A stretch of 64,000 bases of DNA from Pseudomonas saxonica (GCF_007858365.1 NZ_VFIO01000003.1:124001-188000); one strand, 5' to 3'. Numbered from the stretch's first letter, positions 48,601-57,055 are shown. Translations and numbers: made by a program. The notes: a model not told the origin generated them from the sequence alone.

Positions 48601-49011
48601 ATGACCCTACATACAGCTGTCACGCCCTCCTCTCACTACCTCGATGATGATACGTTCTGGCCAGCCATTGATGTGGCAGAGTTACGGCGAGTACTTACAT
48701 TAAGCTCAACTATTAGTGAGGCGCGGCTTAAAGTAGCAATGATGGGTGCCACTTCAAAAATTCATCGACTGCTGGCCACCTGGCGTTTCAAATTACGCCA
48801 ACAGGGCTACCGGCATTTAAATGACGTACCCGCACCCACCGTCAATAATTGCTCAATACTCGTCACCCATTATTTCAATGCCATTGAAACAGCCACGGCC
48901 AGCGAACTCTACCAGTTGGTAAGAGTGGCAGAGTGCGGACGACCTTGCCCGCCTGACCCGTTTAGAGAAAAAAGCCTTTCAACGGGTGAGGCGCGACATT
49001 ATGACGATTGA
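48601..49011 (+). CDS. GpL-like phage head completion protein, C-terminus altered
   Basis: 136 residues. Residues about 18-108 fit P2 GpL (FWPAIDVAELRRVL ... RLKVAMMGA ... QGYRHLNDVPAPTVNNCSILV ... IETATASELYQL). P2 GpL is longer (about 169 residues); here the family-like part ends near residue 108 and a low-similarity tail follows. The neighbouring frame encodes EWQSADDLARLTRLEKKAF up to the holin start, which suggests a frameshift or deletion joint near 48921. Ribosome site is poor. Confidence 0.7.
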   Translation: MTLHTAVTPSSHYLDDDTFWPAIDVAELRRVLTLSSTISEARLKVAMMGATSKIHRLLATWRFKLRQQGYRHLNDVPAPTVNNCSILVTHYFNAIETATASELYQLVRVAECGRPCPPDPFREKSLSTGEARHYDD

Positions 49012-49354
49012 AATAGTCGACCTCACTCATCACTGGTTACTTGATGCAACACTGAGCATTTTCGTCACCATTATCGATAACGAAGTGATATTTGGAGCCT
49101 GCCTGGGAGCCTGGGTGGCGGCAGGTACCCGTCGAGGCATGAAGGCTTGGCAGCAACTCGGGTCATTTCTTCTGAGCGCCTGTGTCGGTTATTTATTTAC
49201 ACCTGTTGTGCTGCCACACCTGACGGGTTTTTCGGCAGGTGCTACCGCTTTTTTTTGCGCGTTGGTCGTTATACCCATCAGCATAAAAATAATGAAATGG
49301 GTGATCGTAACCGACATATCAGATATCTTGCGTCGCTTCAAGGGCCCCAAATAA
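49001..49354 (+). CDS. Putative phage holin-like membrane protein
   Basis: 117 residues with three hydrophobic stretches (about 17-42, 52-72, 78-100) and a charged C-terminus, compatible with a holin. Matches the type of small membrane protein that follows L and X genes in P2-like phages. ATG at 49001 overlaps the GpL-like gene by 11 nt; no lysozyme or spanin gene follows. Confidence 0.6.
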   Translation: MTIEIVDLTHHWLLDATLSIFVTIIDNEVIFGACLGAWVAAGTRRGMKAWQQLGSFLLSACVGYLFTPVVLPHLTGFSAGATAFFCALVVIPISIKIMKWVIVTDISDILRRFKGPK

Positions 49355-49355
49355 G

Positions 49356-49775
49356 TTACGCGTGACTTATTAAAATCTCTAAGCGCGCAGACAACTCCTC
49401 AACGCGATTGGTTAACTCCTGAAGGTGACGCTTATCCTCAACAAGCTTATAAATATTGCGCTGATCCGAAGCCTCTAGAACGCGAAACATCACCAACATC
49501 TTTTGTTCATGAGCCGCGAGGGTATGGGTGGCACTGAGAGGGTCAGAATGTAATGACAAGAACATATCGCCTCGTCCGGCCAATAACCAATCAAGAGATA
49601 CACCACGCTCCCGGGCTAAGTCTATGCATATGGAGTAGGGAATGCTGTCGCGCCCTTTCCAGCTACTAAGTGTCTGGGGGCTTACGCCAAGGGCTTCAGA
49701 AAGACCAACATCGGTCTTCACCTGAATTATTTTTTTCAATCTTTCGAGTATTTCAATAGATTTTTTGTTACTCAC
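49356..49775 (-). CDS. CI-type phage repressor
   Basis: 139 residues. An HTH of the bacteriophage CI N-terminal family spans about 15-75 (DVGLSEALGVSPQTLSSWKG ... SLDWLLAGRG). There is no C-terminal S24 peptidase domain, so it would not be inactivated by RecA-driven self-cleavage. The end forms a coiled coil (VEDKRHLQELTNRVEELSARL). Its stop is 1 bp from the holin-like gene stop. Transcribed away from ogr. Confidence 0.85.
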   Translation of the reverse strand: MSNKKSIEILERLKKIIQVKTDVGLSEALGVSPQTLSSWKGRDSIPYSICIDLARERGVSLDWLLAGRGDMFLSLHSDPLSATHTLAAHEQKMLVMFRVLEASDQRNIYKLVEDKRHLQELTNRVEELSARLEILISHA

Positions 49776-49828
49776 TTTGAATTATTCCAATTTGACTTTA
49801 CTGAGTTTTTCGGCAGAATTTACGCTTA

Positions 49829-49999
49829 ATGAATAGTTTTAAGACCGTCGATATGCAACTTGATACGTCAACGATAAAAAAGCCGAAAAGAAAATACAAA
49901 CCTGGGAAACATCCAATAATCTCAAAATACGCGAAGAATACCCTAAGCCATTACCATTTTCCTTACACGAAAAGTCAAAACGGCGTACTTATCACGTAA
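49829..49999 (+). CDS. Candidate 56-residue lysine-rich small protein
   Basis: ATG at 49829 to TAA at 49999. Starts MNSFKTVDMQLDTSTIKK and contains KPKRKYKPGKHP; strongly basic. It is divergent from the CI-type gene, the usual place of a Cro-like or early phage gene, but no HTH is recognised and the ribosome site is weak. Confidence 0.4.
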   Translation: MNSFKTVDMQLDTSTIKKPKRKYKPGKHPIISKYAKNTLSHYHFPYTKSQNGVLIT

Positions 50000-50068
50000 A
50001 GCGCGCCTAAACCTAATACACCTGAACCGAGGCAGGATCAACGGATTGGTCTTTTTTTGAAATTAATT

Positions 50069-50086
50069 TGCTTATTTAAATAAGCA
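50069..50086. promoter_or_regulatory. Perfect 18-bp palindrome upstream of ogr
   Basis: TGCTTATTTAAATAAGCA, with dyad symmetry at every base, ends 28 bp before the ogr start codon. Position over the presumed promoter makes it a good candidate operator for the neighbouring CI-type repressor. Confidence 0.65.
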
Positions 50087-50114
50087 CTCAACGCTAGTTC
50101 AATTGGAGTCAATC

Positions 50115-50390
50115 ATGAGTACCTACAAAATGGTTTGTCCGCACTGCCTAAGCAAAATGCGTATTCGCACGAGCGAGGGTCGGCATATTTTCTTACGCGT
50201 GGCCTATTTACAATGCACCACAGAAGCCTGCGGCTGGTCTGTCAGGGCCGAGTTTGAAATGACCCATGAGCTCTCTCCCAGTGGCATGCCAAACCCCAAC
50301 GTTCATCTTCCCTGCGTTAACAGGGAACTGCGTCAGGCTGCACTGCCCTCCACACAACCTGTCGAAGAAGCCGCAGGGGTGAGGTTATGA
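50115..50390 (+). CDS. ogr: Ogr/Delta-type zinc-finger late-gene activator
   Basis: 91 residues. Cys8, Cys11, Cys34 and Cys39 give the C-X2-C-X22-C-X4-C finger exactly as in P2 Ogr and P4 Delta, which activate phage late promoters. ATG at 50115 follows GGAG by 7 nt; an in-frame start four codons upstream is unlikely. Overlaps the next gene by 4 nt (ATGA). Confidence 0.87.
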   Translation: MSTYKMVCPHCLSKMRIRTSEGRHIFLRVAYLQCTTEACGWSVRAEFEMTHELSPSGMPNPNVHLPCVNRELRQAALPSTQPVEEAAGVRL

Positions 50391-50746
50391 CATATAACCA
50401 TTCAGACATTAATAGATATGAACATATCCAACAATCTGCGCTTGCGTTCTTACAGCGCCACCACGTTCGACACATAGGAAACGACCAGGTACTTTTTTGC
50501 AACACGGTTAATCATTTGAGCTCAAGTTATGGAATTAGCCGTTCCGTTGCGCAGAAACTGACCAGCCTTGCCTACAGTGATTTGAAAATCGTCCATGAGC
50601 GACAACGCCTGGACTTAAGCGCCAGTAGCGATACGCTTGCAGTTATCACTGATCCTTGCAGCAGTATGACGTGGGCCGTCCCAGTTGCTGTTATTGCAGA
50701 AAACCTGATAGACACTCTGGATAATTGTCGACTGCGACTCGTTTAA
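50387..50746 (+). CDS. Unknown protein coupled to ogr
   Basis: 119 residues, no recognised family. The N-terminal half is helical and polar (INRYEHIQQSALAFLQRHHV), the middle SYGISRSVAQKLTSLAYSDL could be an HTH-like helix pair. Start overlaps the ogr stop by 4 nt (ATGA), so the two are translated together. Probably phage-derived. Confidence 0.6.
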   Translation: MTYNHSDINRYEHIQQSALAFLQRHHVRHIGNDQVLFCNTVNHLSSSYGISRSVAQKLTSLAYSDLKIVHERQRLDLSASSDTLAVITDPCSSMTWAVPVAVIAENLIDTLDNCRLRLV

Positions 50747-50780
50747 CTTAAATAACGTTCCCACCTCACACCAGGCAGTC

Positions 50781-50812
50781 TTACCTGGTGTGCAAAAAAC
50801 CAAGGCCTTTGG
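50781..50812. terminator. Hairpin at the end of the phage island
   Basis: Perfect 9-bp stem CACACCAGG / CCTGGTGTG with an 8-nt loop (about 50778-50803) followed on the plus strand by CAAAAAACC. Without a plus-strand T tract it is not a classic terminator; it may still act as one or mark the junction with the ung side. Confidence 0.4.
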
Positions 50813-50851
50813 CTTACCCTGCACACCACGCATGCCGATGACAACTCACAC

Positions 50852-51544
50852 TTAATCGACGGGTAATTTCCAGTCGATAGGGGTCAAACCATTCTGCTCA
50901 AGAAACTTGTTAGTTCGACTAAAGTGTCCATTCCCTATAAACCCGCGATACGCGGAAAGCGGCGATGGATGCACTGACGTGAGCACCAGATGCTTGGTCG
51001 CATCTATCAGTTTCTGTTTGCTTTGTGCATGGGCGCCCCATAGCAAAAAGACCAACTTTTCCTGATGCTCACTTACGACCTTAATAATTTGATCCGTAAA
51101 GTGCTCCCAGCCTTTTTTAGCGTGGGAAGCGGCATTGGCGCGCTCTACCGTCATCGTCGTATTGAGCAATAAAACCCCCTGCGTTGCCCAGTGTTGCAAG
51201 CAACCATGAGGGGCAATATCGATATTCAGATCACGCTTGAGCTCTTTATAAATATTGACCAACGAAGGCGGTACTGGAACACCCGGTGGAACTGAAAAAC
51301 ACAGCCCGTGCGCCTGGCCTGGACCGTGATAGGGATCCTGCCCAAGAATGACTACTTTGACGTCATCCAGAGGCGTCAAATTAAGCGCATTGAAAATAAG
51401 CGGCCCTGGGGGATAAATTTCTTTTCCCGCTGCATGCTCTTGACGCAAAAACTCGCGCAACAAGCCCATATAAGGCTTTTCAAATTCATCACGCAAAGCC
51501 TGTTTCCAGACTGGCTCAAGTTTTATACGGTCATCCGACGTCAT
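50852..51544 (-). CDS. ung: Uracil-DNA glycosylase
   Basis: Removes uracil from DNA, family 1, 230 residues. Water-activating loop [18 protein letters not shown], uracil-binding NTTMTV and the leucine loop [10 protein letters not shown] are all present. ATG at 51544 ([15 protein letters not shown]); the 40-codon upstream extension is not family-like. Confidence 0.96.
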   Translation of the reverse strand: MTSDDRIKLEPVWKQALRDEFEKPYMGLLREFLRQEHAAGKEIYPPGPLIFNALNLTPLDDVKVVILGQDPYHGPGQAHGLCFSVPPGVPVPPSLVNIYKELKRDLNIDIAPHGCLQHWATQGVLLLNTTMTVERANAASHAKKGWEHFTDQIIKVVSEHQEKLVFLLWGAHAQSKQKLIDATKHLVLTSVHPSPLSAYRGFIGNGHFSRTNKFLEQNGLTPIDWKLPVD

Positions 51545-51775
51545 GGGTACACCCTGAGAATCAATGGAGCGGACACTAAAAAAGCTCAACACGCTTGTCA
51601 ATTGATCTGTACGGAAATGGCTATGAATGAGCACATTAGTCATCGCCCCTGCGTGCCAATGCATTCATGCTGCAGCCTGATCAACCTGCCTGATTTCAAA
51701 GATATTGACTCACACGCGGCACACGACGCATACAATAAAACTCACGCCTGCGAACTGACCACCGGACTGACTGCC

Positions 51776-51997
51776 ATGATATCCCCCTCCCTTTGCCCCG
51801 TATGCGGGGCGCGAAATGATTGCGCACTGGCAAGTCCCGACCTGGCTGCTCATCCTTGCTGGTGCTTCAACGTCAGCATAAATCCGGAACGCCTGAAAGC
51901 GCTGCCAGTCGAGCAGCTAAACGTCACCTGCCTCTGCCCGCGCTGCGCAGATGTACAAAGGCAATTACCGTCTGCGCCCCCTCAAGGCCTCGCGTAA
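51776..51997 (+). CDS. Cysteine-rich CWC family protein
   Basis: 73 residues with paired cysteines (LCPVCGARNDCALA, HPCWCFNVSI, CLCPRCAD), the pattern of the Cys-rich CWC family, a presumed small metal-binding protein of unknown function. ATG at 51776 is chosen because the first Cys motif follows directly; the frame is open much further upstream over the ung region. Located 33 bp before rsuA in the same direction. Confidence 0.75.
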   Translation: MISPSLCPVCGARNDCALASPDLAAHPCWCFNVSINPERLKALPVEQLNVTCLCPRCADVQRQLPSAPPQGLA

Positions 51998-52030
51998 GAT
52001 ACTCGCTTGAATCTCAAATGATTGATCGCT

Positions 52031-52723
52031 ATGCGTGTAGACCGCTTTCTGAGCAACTTGCCCCAATTCAACCGTGCACAAGCTCGGCTGGCACTTGCTG
52101 AACAACGTATCAAGGTCGATGGGCGGATCGTTAGCGATCCACACCATGACATCAGACCTTTCTGTCGTATCGAGTACGACGGGCAAATCTTGCAAGCTGG
52201 CAAGTCTGCGCGTTACTTCATGCTGCATAAGCCGCCCGGCTGTGTCAGTGCTACTCAAGACCCTGAGCATCCAACCGTTCTTGATTTGCTCAATGAACCT
52301 GACAAGCAAGAGCTGCATATCGCTGGCCGCCTGGATTTTAATACCAGTGGATTGATGCTGATTACCAACGACGGGCACTGGTCGCGACGCCTGACCCAAC
52401 CCGACACCAAAATGCCCAAGGTGTACTACGTCGAGACCGAGCAGCCTATAGGTGTCGAATACATTGCAAAGTTCTACGAGGGCGTCTATTTCGCCTATGA
52501 AGATCTAACAACCCTGCCCGCACAGCTCCAATTGCTGACGCCGCACAGTGCTCGTTTGAGCATCGTTGAGGGTCGCTATCATCAGGTCAAACGCATGTTT
52601 GGTTTTTTCAATAACAAAGTCGTTCATCTGCACCGTGAAAGCATAGGCCCATTGGTACTGGACAGCCGACTGGCACCTGGGCAATACCGGGCACTCACCG
52701 CTGAAGAAATCGCACAGTTTTAA
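52031..52723 (+). CDS. rsuA: 16S rRNA pseudouridine synthase RsuA
   Basis: Forms pseudouridine 516 in 16S rRNA in E. coli. 230 residues: S4 RNA-binding domain about 1-55, catalytic domain with the nucleophile Asp in GRLDFNTSGLM (about residue 103) and the C-terminal VEGRYHQVKRMFGF. ATG at 52031; a TTG three codons earlier is less likely. Confidence 0.93.
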   Translation: MRVDRFLSNLPQFNRAQARLALAEQRIKVDGRIVSDPHHDIRPFCRIEYDGQILQAGKSARYFMLHKPPGCVSATQDPEHPTVLDLLNEPDKQELHIAGRLDFNTSGLMLITNDGHWSRRLTQPDTKMPKVYYVETEQPIGVEYIAKFYEGVYFAYEDLTTLPAQLQLLTPHSARLSIVEGRYHQVKRMFGFFNNKVVHLHRESIGPLVLDSRLAPGQYRALTAEEIAQF

Positions 52724-52883
52724 ACCCAATGAGGGCTGCTCCAGGAGAGAGCCTCCTGCTCTGTGGTCAACTTGATAAAGTCAATGTTCGAGCTGACGCT
52801 CTCGAAATGCCTGTAAATGACTCATTACCAGAATAAAAACTTCTCATATGCTCTGACTTCTGGTACAAAGTCAGCCGCTTCAA

Positions 52884-52957
52884 GCGGGTATAGTTTAGTG
52901 GCAAAACGAAAGCTTCCCAAGCTTTAGTTGAGGGTTCGATTCCCTCTACCCGCTCCA
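52884..52957 (+). tRNA. tRNA-Gly (anticodon CCC)
   Basis: Cloverleaf: acceptor GCGGGTA / TACCCGC, D arm with AGTGG, anticodon stem AAAGC / GCTTT with loop TTCCCAA (anticodon CCC at 52916-52918), T arm GAGGG-TTCGATT-CCCTC, discriminator T and encoded CCA. Lies between rsuA and the PAS-GGDEF gene. Confidence 0.97.
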
Positions 52958-53045
52958 CTTCTTTATGGCTTTAACCCCTAAGAAACCTTTAGTGGTGGGC
53001 ATCTGCAACACTCAACCTCCGGCATCCATTGCCACTCCAGCCTGC

Positions 53046-54326
53046 TCAACGCCTCAGCTTTTTATCCCTGTACATCGCCGTGTCTGCATGACACAACAGC
53101 TGCCGGAATTGCTCTCCATGATCGGGATACACCGCGAACCCAATACTGGGGAATATGCTGAGTGTTTGCCCTTCAATCAGTAATGGCTGACTAAGATTTT
53201 GGCGTATTTTCTCGGCGACAATCGAAGCGTCTTCAGGCTGCCTGAGGCTTTCCAGTATCAAAACAAACTCATCGCCACTCATCCTTGCCACCGTGTCACT
53301 TTCACGTACGCTCTGCTTCAAACGCTGGGCAATCTGCTGCAATAACGCATCACCGATAGCATGCCCATAGTTATCATTGACGGCCTTGAAGTGATCCAGA
53401 TCGATAAAAAGTACCGCCAAGCACGCCTGTTCCCTCTGTGCTCGGGCTAGCGCACTCTTCAGGCGCTCATAAAAAAACTCTCGGTTAGGCAACTGAGTCA
53501 ATGCATCGTATTGAGCCAAAAACTGCAGCCTGTTAATGAGCTGTTTTCGCTCAATCGCGGCTGCCACCTGGGTCGATACGAACTGCAAAAGCTCTTTATG
53601 GGATTCACTGTAGCGTTCATCACCCAAGGAGCTTTTGACTACCAACGCCCCAATAATGCCACTGGGGGTAACCAGCGGCACACACAACCACGAACTGGAG
53701 GCTTCGCCGCAGCGCAACACGGCCTGGCCACTGCGGATGACTTCCTCACTTAACACACGGACTTCAGTGAGTTGCAGGTGCTTATGGTCATCAATGTGAT
53801 AAGGAAAACTTATCGTGCCCTGATCCTGATCACAGAGTGCTACTGAAAAGTTCAAGGCCGGGAGCCACTGCCCGATGAGCATATGGACGCACTTGAACAA
53901 CTCAAGCAAATCTTCGGCCCCGTGAGCAGCTTCTGAGATCGCAAAAATAGCCTGCTGGCGCAACTCGGCATTCTTTCGCTCAGTAATGTCGCGAGCCACG
54001 GCCACACGCAACTGATAGGTCTGCGACCAGCGTGCAGACCACGAAATATGCACCACACGACCATCCTTGCGCACATATCGGTTTTCAAAGTTAAACTTGG
54101 GTTCGCCGGCCATGATCTCAGCGGCAGCCTGCAATGTACGGGCACGATCAGCTGGATGTACAAGCGCCATGACGGGCTGACCAATCAGTTCATCTTGCTC
54201 GTAACCGAAAATACGCTCGCAAGCCGCACTGACATATACAAAGCGACCATTACGGTCGACCACGCATATAGCATCGAGTAACAGGTCAATAAAACTGACT
54301 TGAGACAGATATCCTTTTAAGTCCAT
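53046..54326 (-). CDS. PAS-GAF-GGDEF protein (putative diguanylate cyclase)
   Basis: 426 residues. PAS domain about 10-125 with its PAC (SARWSQTYQLRVAVARDITERK), GAF domain about 130-260, GGDEF domain about 265-425. The active-site motif is SGDEF rather than GGDEF (ARMSGDEFVLILES), a variant tolerated in some active enzymes. Probably a soluble cyclic-di-GMP synthase sensing a small ligand. ATG at 54326 is preferred over a TTG two codons upstream. Confidence 0.88.
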   Translation of the reverse strand: MDLKGYLSQVSFIDLLLDAICVVDRNGRFVYVSAACERIFGYEQDELIGQPVMALVHPADRARTLQAAAEIMAGEPKFNFENRYVRKDGRVVHISWSARWSQTYQLRVAVARDITERKNAELRQQAIFAISEAAHGAEDLLELFKCVHMLIGQWLPALNFSVALCDQDQGTISFPYHIDDHKHLQLTEVRVLSEEVIRSGQAVLRCGEASSSWLCVPLVTPSGIIGALVVKSSLGDERYSESHKELLQFVSTQVAAAIERKQLINRLQFLAQYDALTQLPNREFFYERLKSALARAQREQACLAVLFIDLDHFKAVNDNYGHAIGDALLQQIAQRLKQSVRESDTVARMSGDEFVLILESLRQPEDASIVAEKIRQNLSQPLLIEGQTLSIFPSIGFAVYPDHGEQFRQLLCHADTAMYRDKKLRR

Positions 54327-54398
54327 AGCCAACCTGGCGCCTCAAGATTTTACATTGTTAACTTTCAGCCTAAAACGAGCCACAAACGAGTCGCCGTT

Positions 54399-55034
54399 TC
54401 ACCGAACCGCGTACAGCAAGCCGGGCAAAGCGTGCATCAACGCACTGATAGCAAAACCGATAAACATAACCCCGCACAACCGGGTAATCAGTACCTCATG
54501 GCGCTGATACACCGCACGGACGTGCCCCGCACCTACAACACCGATCAAAATCAGGTAAGCAGCCGCGCCGCCCACAAAACTCAACGCAATGAGCCACGGC
54601 AACATATCCCAAGTCAAAAGTTGTGCTCGACTGGAAAGCAGCGCAGTAAACGTAGCCACTGCAACCGGATAGGCTTTAGGGTTGGTCAGGCCAAAGACCA
54701 CTCCGTGGGCAAAGGGTTGACGAGACGGTCCTTGCTGGCCGCCACTGCTGTGTTGAGCACGCACTGCACGCAGCCCTAACCAAAACAGATAAAGCCCACT
54801 GATTAAGCCAAGCACATTGAAAGTGGTACTGCCAAATTCACGCGCGCCCACGATGGCAATCAATGCGGTACTGCACCACAACACATCGCCCAGCAAATGC
54901 CCGCATAAAAAACCGGCTCCGGCACGCCGCCCGCGAGCGGCTCCAATACCAAAGACCGCCAACACTCCAGGCCCCGGAGTGATGCCATAAATAAAGCCAG
55001 ATGCCAGTACAGCGATTAATAGCGATGCAGTCAT
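54399..55034 (-). CDS. LysE/RhtB family amino-acid exporter
   Basis: 211 residues with six membrane segments and the family N-terminus FIYGITPGPGVLAVFGIGAARGRRAGAG (split), plus GLTNPKAYPVAVA. Likely exports an amino acid or related metabolite; substrate unknown. Confidence 0.86.
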   Translation of the reverse strand: MTASLLIAVLASGFIYGITPGPGVLAVFGIGAARGRRAGAGFLCGHLLGDVLWCSTALIAIVGAREFGSTTFNVLGLISGLYLFWLGLRAVRAQHSSGGQQGPSRQPFAHGVVFGLTNPKAYPVAVATFTALLSSRAQLLTWDMLPWLIALSFVGGAAAYLILIGVVGAGHVRAVYQRHEVLITRLCGVMFIGFAISALMHALPGLLYAVR

Positions 55035-55177
55035 GCAAAATGCTCCTTGAGATCATCCCTGCCACTCTCCAGCGCTTGCAAGGTGCGCTCGATTTTGCAC
55101 GTTCTGCCAAACTATGTAACCGCATGTTGAGCAAATGTCTGCGTTGATGCCTAAAAAGAAGCCAGAACACTTAAGGC

Positions 55178-56335
55178 TTATTGTCGACGACCCAGAATAT
55201 TCACCACCAGACGATCCACCCACCCCCAAATTCGCTGTTTGACTCGCCCCCACAGCGGCCTTGTTTGCCAGGCTTGCAAACTGATTGGCTGGCTTTGACT
55301 AAAATCGTTCACAAAACTGACGACCACGGCCTGCGTCAACACAGGATCGAGTGCTTCAAGATTGGCCTCAAGGTTGAAGCGCAAATTCCAATGGTCAAAA
55401 TTGCAAGAGCCCAGACTGACCCAGTCGTCGACCAAGACCATCTTCAGATGCAAAAAACACGGCTGATATTCGAATATTTGTACGCCTGACTTAAGTAGCC
55501 GAGGGTAATACCGGTGCCCCGCATAACGTACAGACGGATGATCAGTGCGTGGACCAGTCAATAACAGCCGCACATCCACCCCTCGACTGGCTGCACGCCG
55601 CAAAGAGCGGCGCACGCCCCATGTAGGCAGAAAATACGGGGTCGCCAACCAGATGCGCTCCTTTGCACCGTTGATAGCTTGTATCAGCGAGTGCAGGATA
55701 TCGCGGTGTTGATGCGCATCGGCATAGGCCACACGCCCCATGCCCTCGCGCTCCCGAGGTGCGCTCGGCAAACGCGGCAAGCCAAAGTGAGTGGCTGGCC
55801 GCCACGCCTTACGACTTATATTGGCGCGCCATTGACGATCGAACAGCATCTGCCAGTCTTGAACCAAGGGGCCCTTAATCGCAACCATTACCTCATGCCA
55901 CTCGCATCTGTTGTCGTCAGGCTGCCAGAATTCATCCGTAACGCCCGTGCCACCGACCACCGCCAACTTCTGGTCTACCAGCAACAACTTGCGATGATCG
56001 CGATAGAGGTTGTTTACCCCTCGGCGCCAGCTCAGGGGATTGTAAAAACGCAGTTCTACGCCTGCATCCGTCAAGCGACGACGCAGCCCCATGGTAAATG
56101 CCAGGCAACCATAGCCATCAAACAAGCAGCGCACTCTCACTTCACGCCGGGCAGCCTGCTCCAGCGCCTGAACAATGGCTTCTGCGCAACGACCTGCCTC
56201 AACCAGATACAGCTCCAGATCAACATGGGCTTGCGCCTGATCTATAGCAGCCAACATTCGAGGGAAAAATTCAGACCCGTCAATCAGCAAATCAAATTGA
56301 TTGGCACCACGCCACGGGAACACTGCGCCCGCCAT
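55178..56335 (-). CDS. Phospholipase D family cardiolipin synthase (ClsB-like)
   Basis: 385 residues with two HKD motifs: one in the first half as HRKLLLVDQKLAVVGG and one in the second as HLKMVLVDDWVSLGSCN. The lack of N-terminal membrane helices and the two motifs fit ClsB. Transesterifies phospholipids to cardiolipin. Its start is 1 nt from the yceI stop, so the two form an operon. Confidence 0.87.
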   Translation of the reverse strand: MAGAVFPWRGANQFDLLIDGSEFFPRMLAAIDQAQAHVDLELYLVEAGRCAEAIVQALEQAARREVRVRCLFDGYGCLAFTMGLRRRLTDAGVELRFYNPLSWRRGVNNLYRDHRKLLLVDQKLAVVGGTGVTDEFWQPDDNRCEWHEVMVAIKGPLVQDWQMLFDRQWRANISRKAWRPATHFGLPRLPSAPREREGMGRVAYADAHQHRDILHSLIQAINGAKERIWLATPYFLPTWGVRRSLRRAASRGVDVRLLLTGPRTDHPSVRYAGHRYYPRLLKSGVQIFEYQPCFLHLKMVLVDDWVSLGSCNFDHWNLRFNLEANLEALDPVLTQAVVVSFVNDFSQSQPISLQAWQTRPLWGRVKQRIWGWVDRLVVNILGRRQ

Positions 56336-56336
56336 G

Positions 56337-56927
56337 TCAGCGCGCCGTAAAGATCAGTACCGCACCCACCGGTACCGAAAAACTGATGGCCGACAAACCC
56401 GCTATTTTGCGCAACGCCTCAAGCTCTGGTTGCAAACCAAAATCTTCAGCCTGAAGCATCAACGGCTCAAGGGTCACCACTTGAAAGCGGCGCTCATCGA
56501 GACGGGTAGCCAGCAATTGGGCTTCATAGGTGTGTTGCTTGCCTCGCAAGCTGACCGTAACAGGAAGGTGCAACTCCAGTTGTGCCCCGTTGGCCAAATC
56601 ATTAATAGGCTGCAAATCAATCTGGGTGGTGACCTGCGCTTCCGGGAAGTGCTTGAAATCAAATAACACGTCGCGCATGCGCTCATCGCGCAAAGGCACT
56701 GCGCTATTGAATGAATCCATTTCGATACGCAATTGCGCACGGCCATTGCGCTCTACTTTGCCGTGCAACACCAGAAAACGATGAAGATTGGAGACGTTCG
56801 CATTCTGCGTCGTAATGAAAGACAGCCGCGACGACTCTCCGTCAAGGTACCAGCTGGCTTGAGCCGACAGGCTCACCCCGAGCGTCAGCAACAAGGCACA
56901 CATAGAAGATAGGAGCGTTTTAAACAT
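56337..56927 (-). CDS. YceI-family periplasmic protein
   Basis: 196 residues. Signal peptide (MFKTLLSSMCALLLTLGVSLSAQA), then the lipocalin-like YceI domain (WYLDGESSRLSFITTQNANVS, and IEMDSFNSAVPLRDERMRDVLFD). The family binds isoprenoid-like lipids. First gene of a two-gene unit with the cardiolipin synthase-like gene. Confidence 0.88.
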   Translation of the reverse strand: MFKTLLSSMCALLLTLGVSLSAQASWYLDGESSRLSFITTQNANVSNLHRFLVLHGKVERNGRAQLRIEMDSFNSAVPLRDERMRDVLFDFKHFPEAQVTTQIDLQPINDLANGAQLELHLPVTVSLRGKQHTYEAQLLATRLDERRFQVVTLEPLMLQAEDFGLQPELEALRKIAGLSAISFSVPVGAVLIFTAR

Positions 56928-57055
56928 AAAAACTCATCGGCAGTTAAACGTGGGCGAACATTACCCTGAGATCACAGTATGGGCAGAATTTTCTAACACT
57001 GCCCTATGACGCTGACGCATACCCACAGTTCAACCTGCACGTGTTTGCGTAACCT

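Larger units (their letters stand above)
49776..50114. promoter_or_regulatory. Control region between the CI-type gene and ogr
   Basis: 339 bp, AT-rich. Contains a small ORF (49829-49999) and a perfect 18-bp palindrome (50069-50086). An imperfect palindrome TTGAATTATTCCAA (49777-49790) sits directly upstream of the CI-type start codon and could be an autoregulatory operator. Confidence 0.5.
48210..50850. mobile_element. P2-like phage-derived gene island between abrB and ung
   Basis: Contains, in order: a solo LuxR-type HTH gene, a GpL-like head completion gene, a putative holin gene, a CI-type repressor (minus strand), a small lysine-rich ORF, an Ogr/Delta zinc-finger gene and an unknown gene. 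As I recall, ung and the abrB-type gene are adjacent in P. aeruginosa. No integrase, capsid, tail or replication genes and no obvious direct-repeat ends were seen. Local base composition is more AT-rich than the flanks. Boundaries are approximate. Confidence 0.7.
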
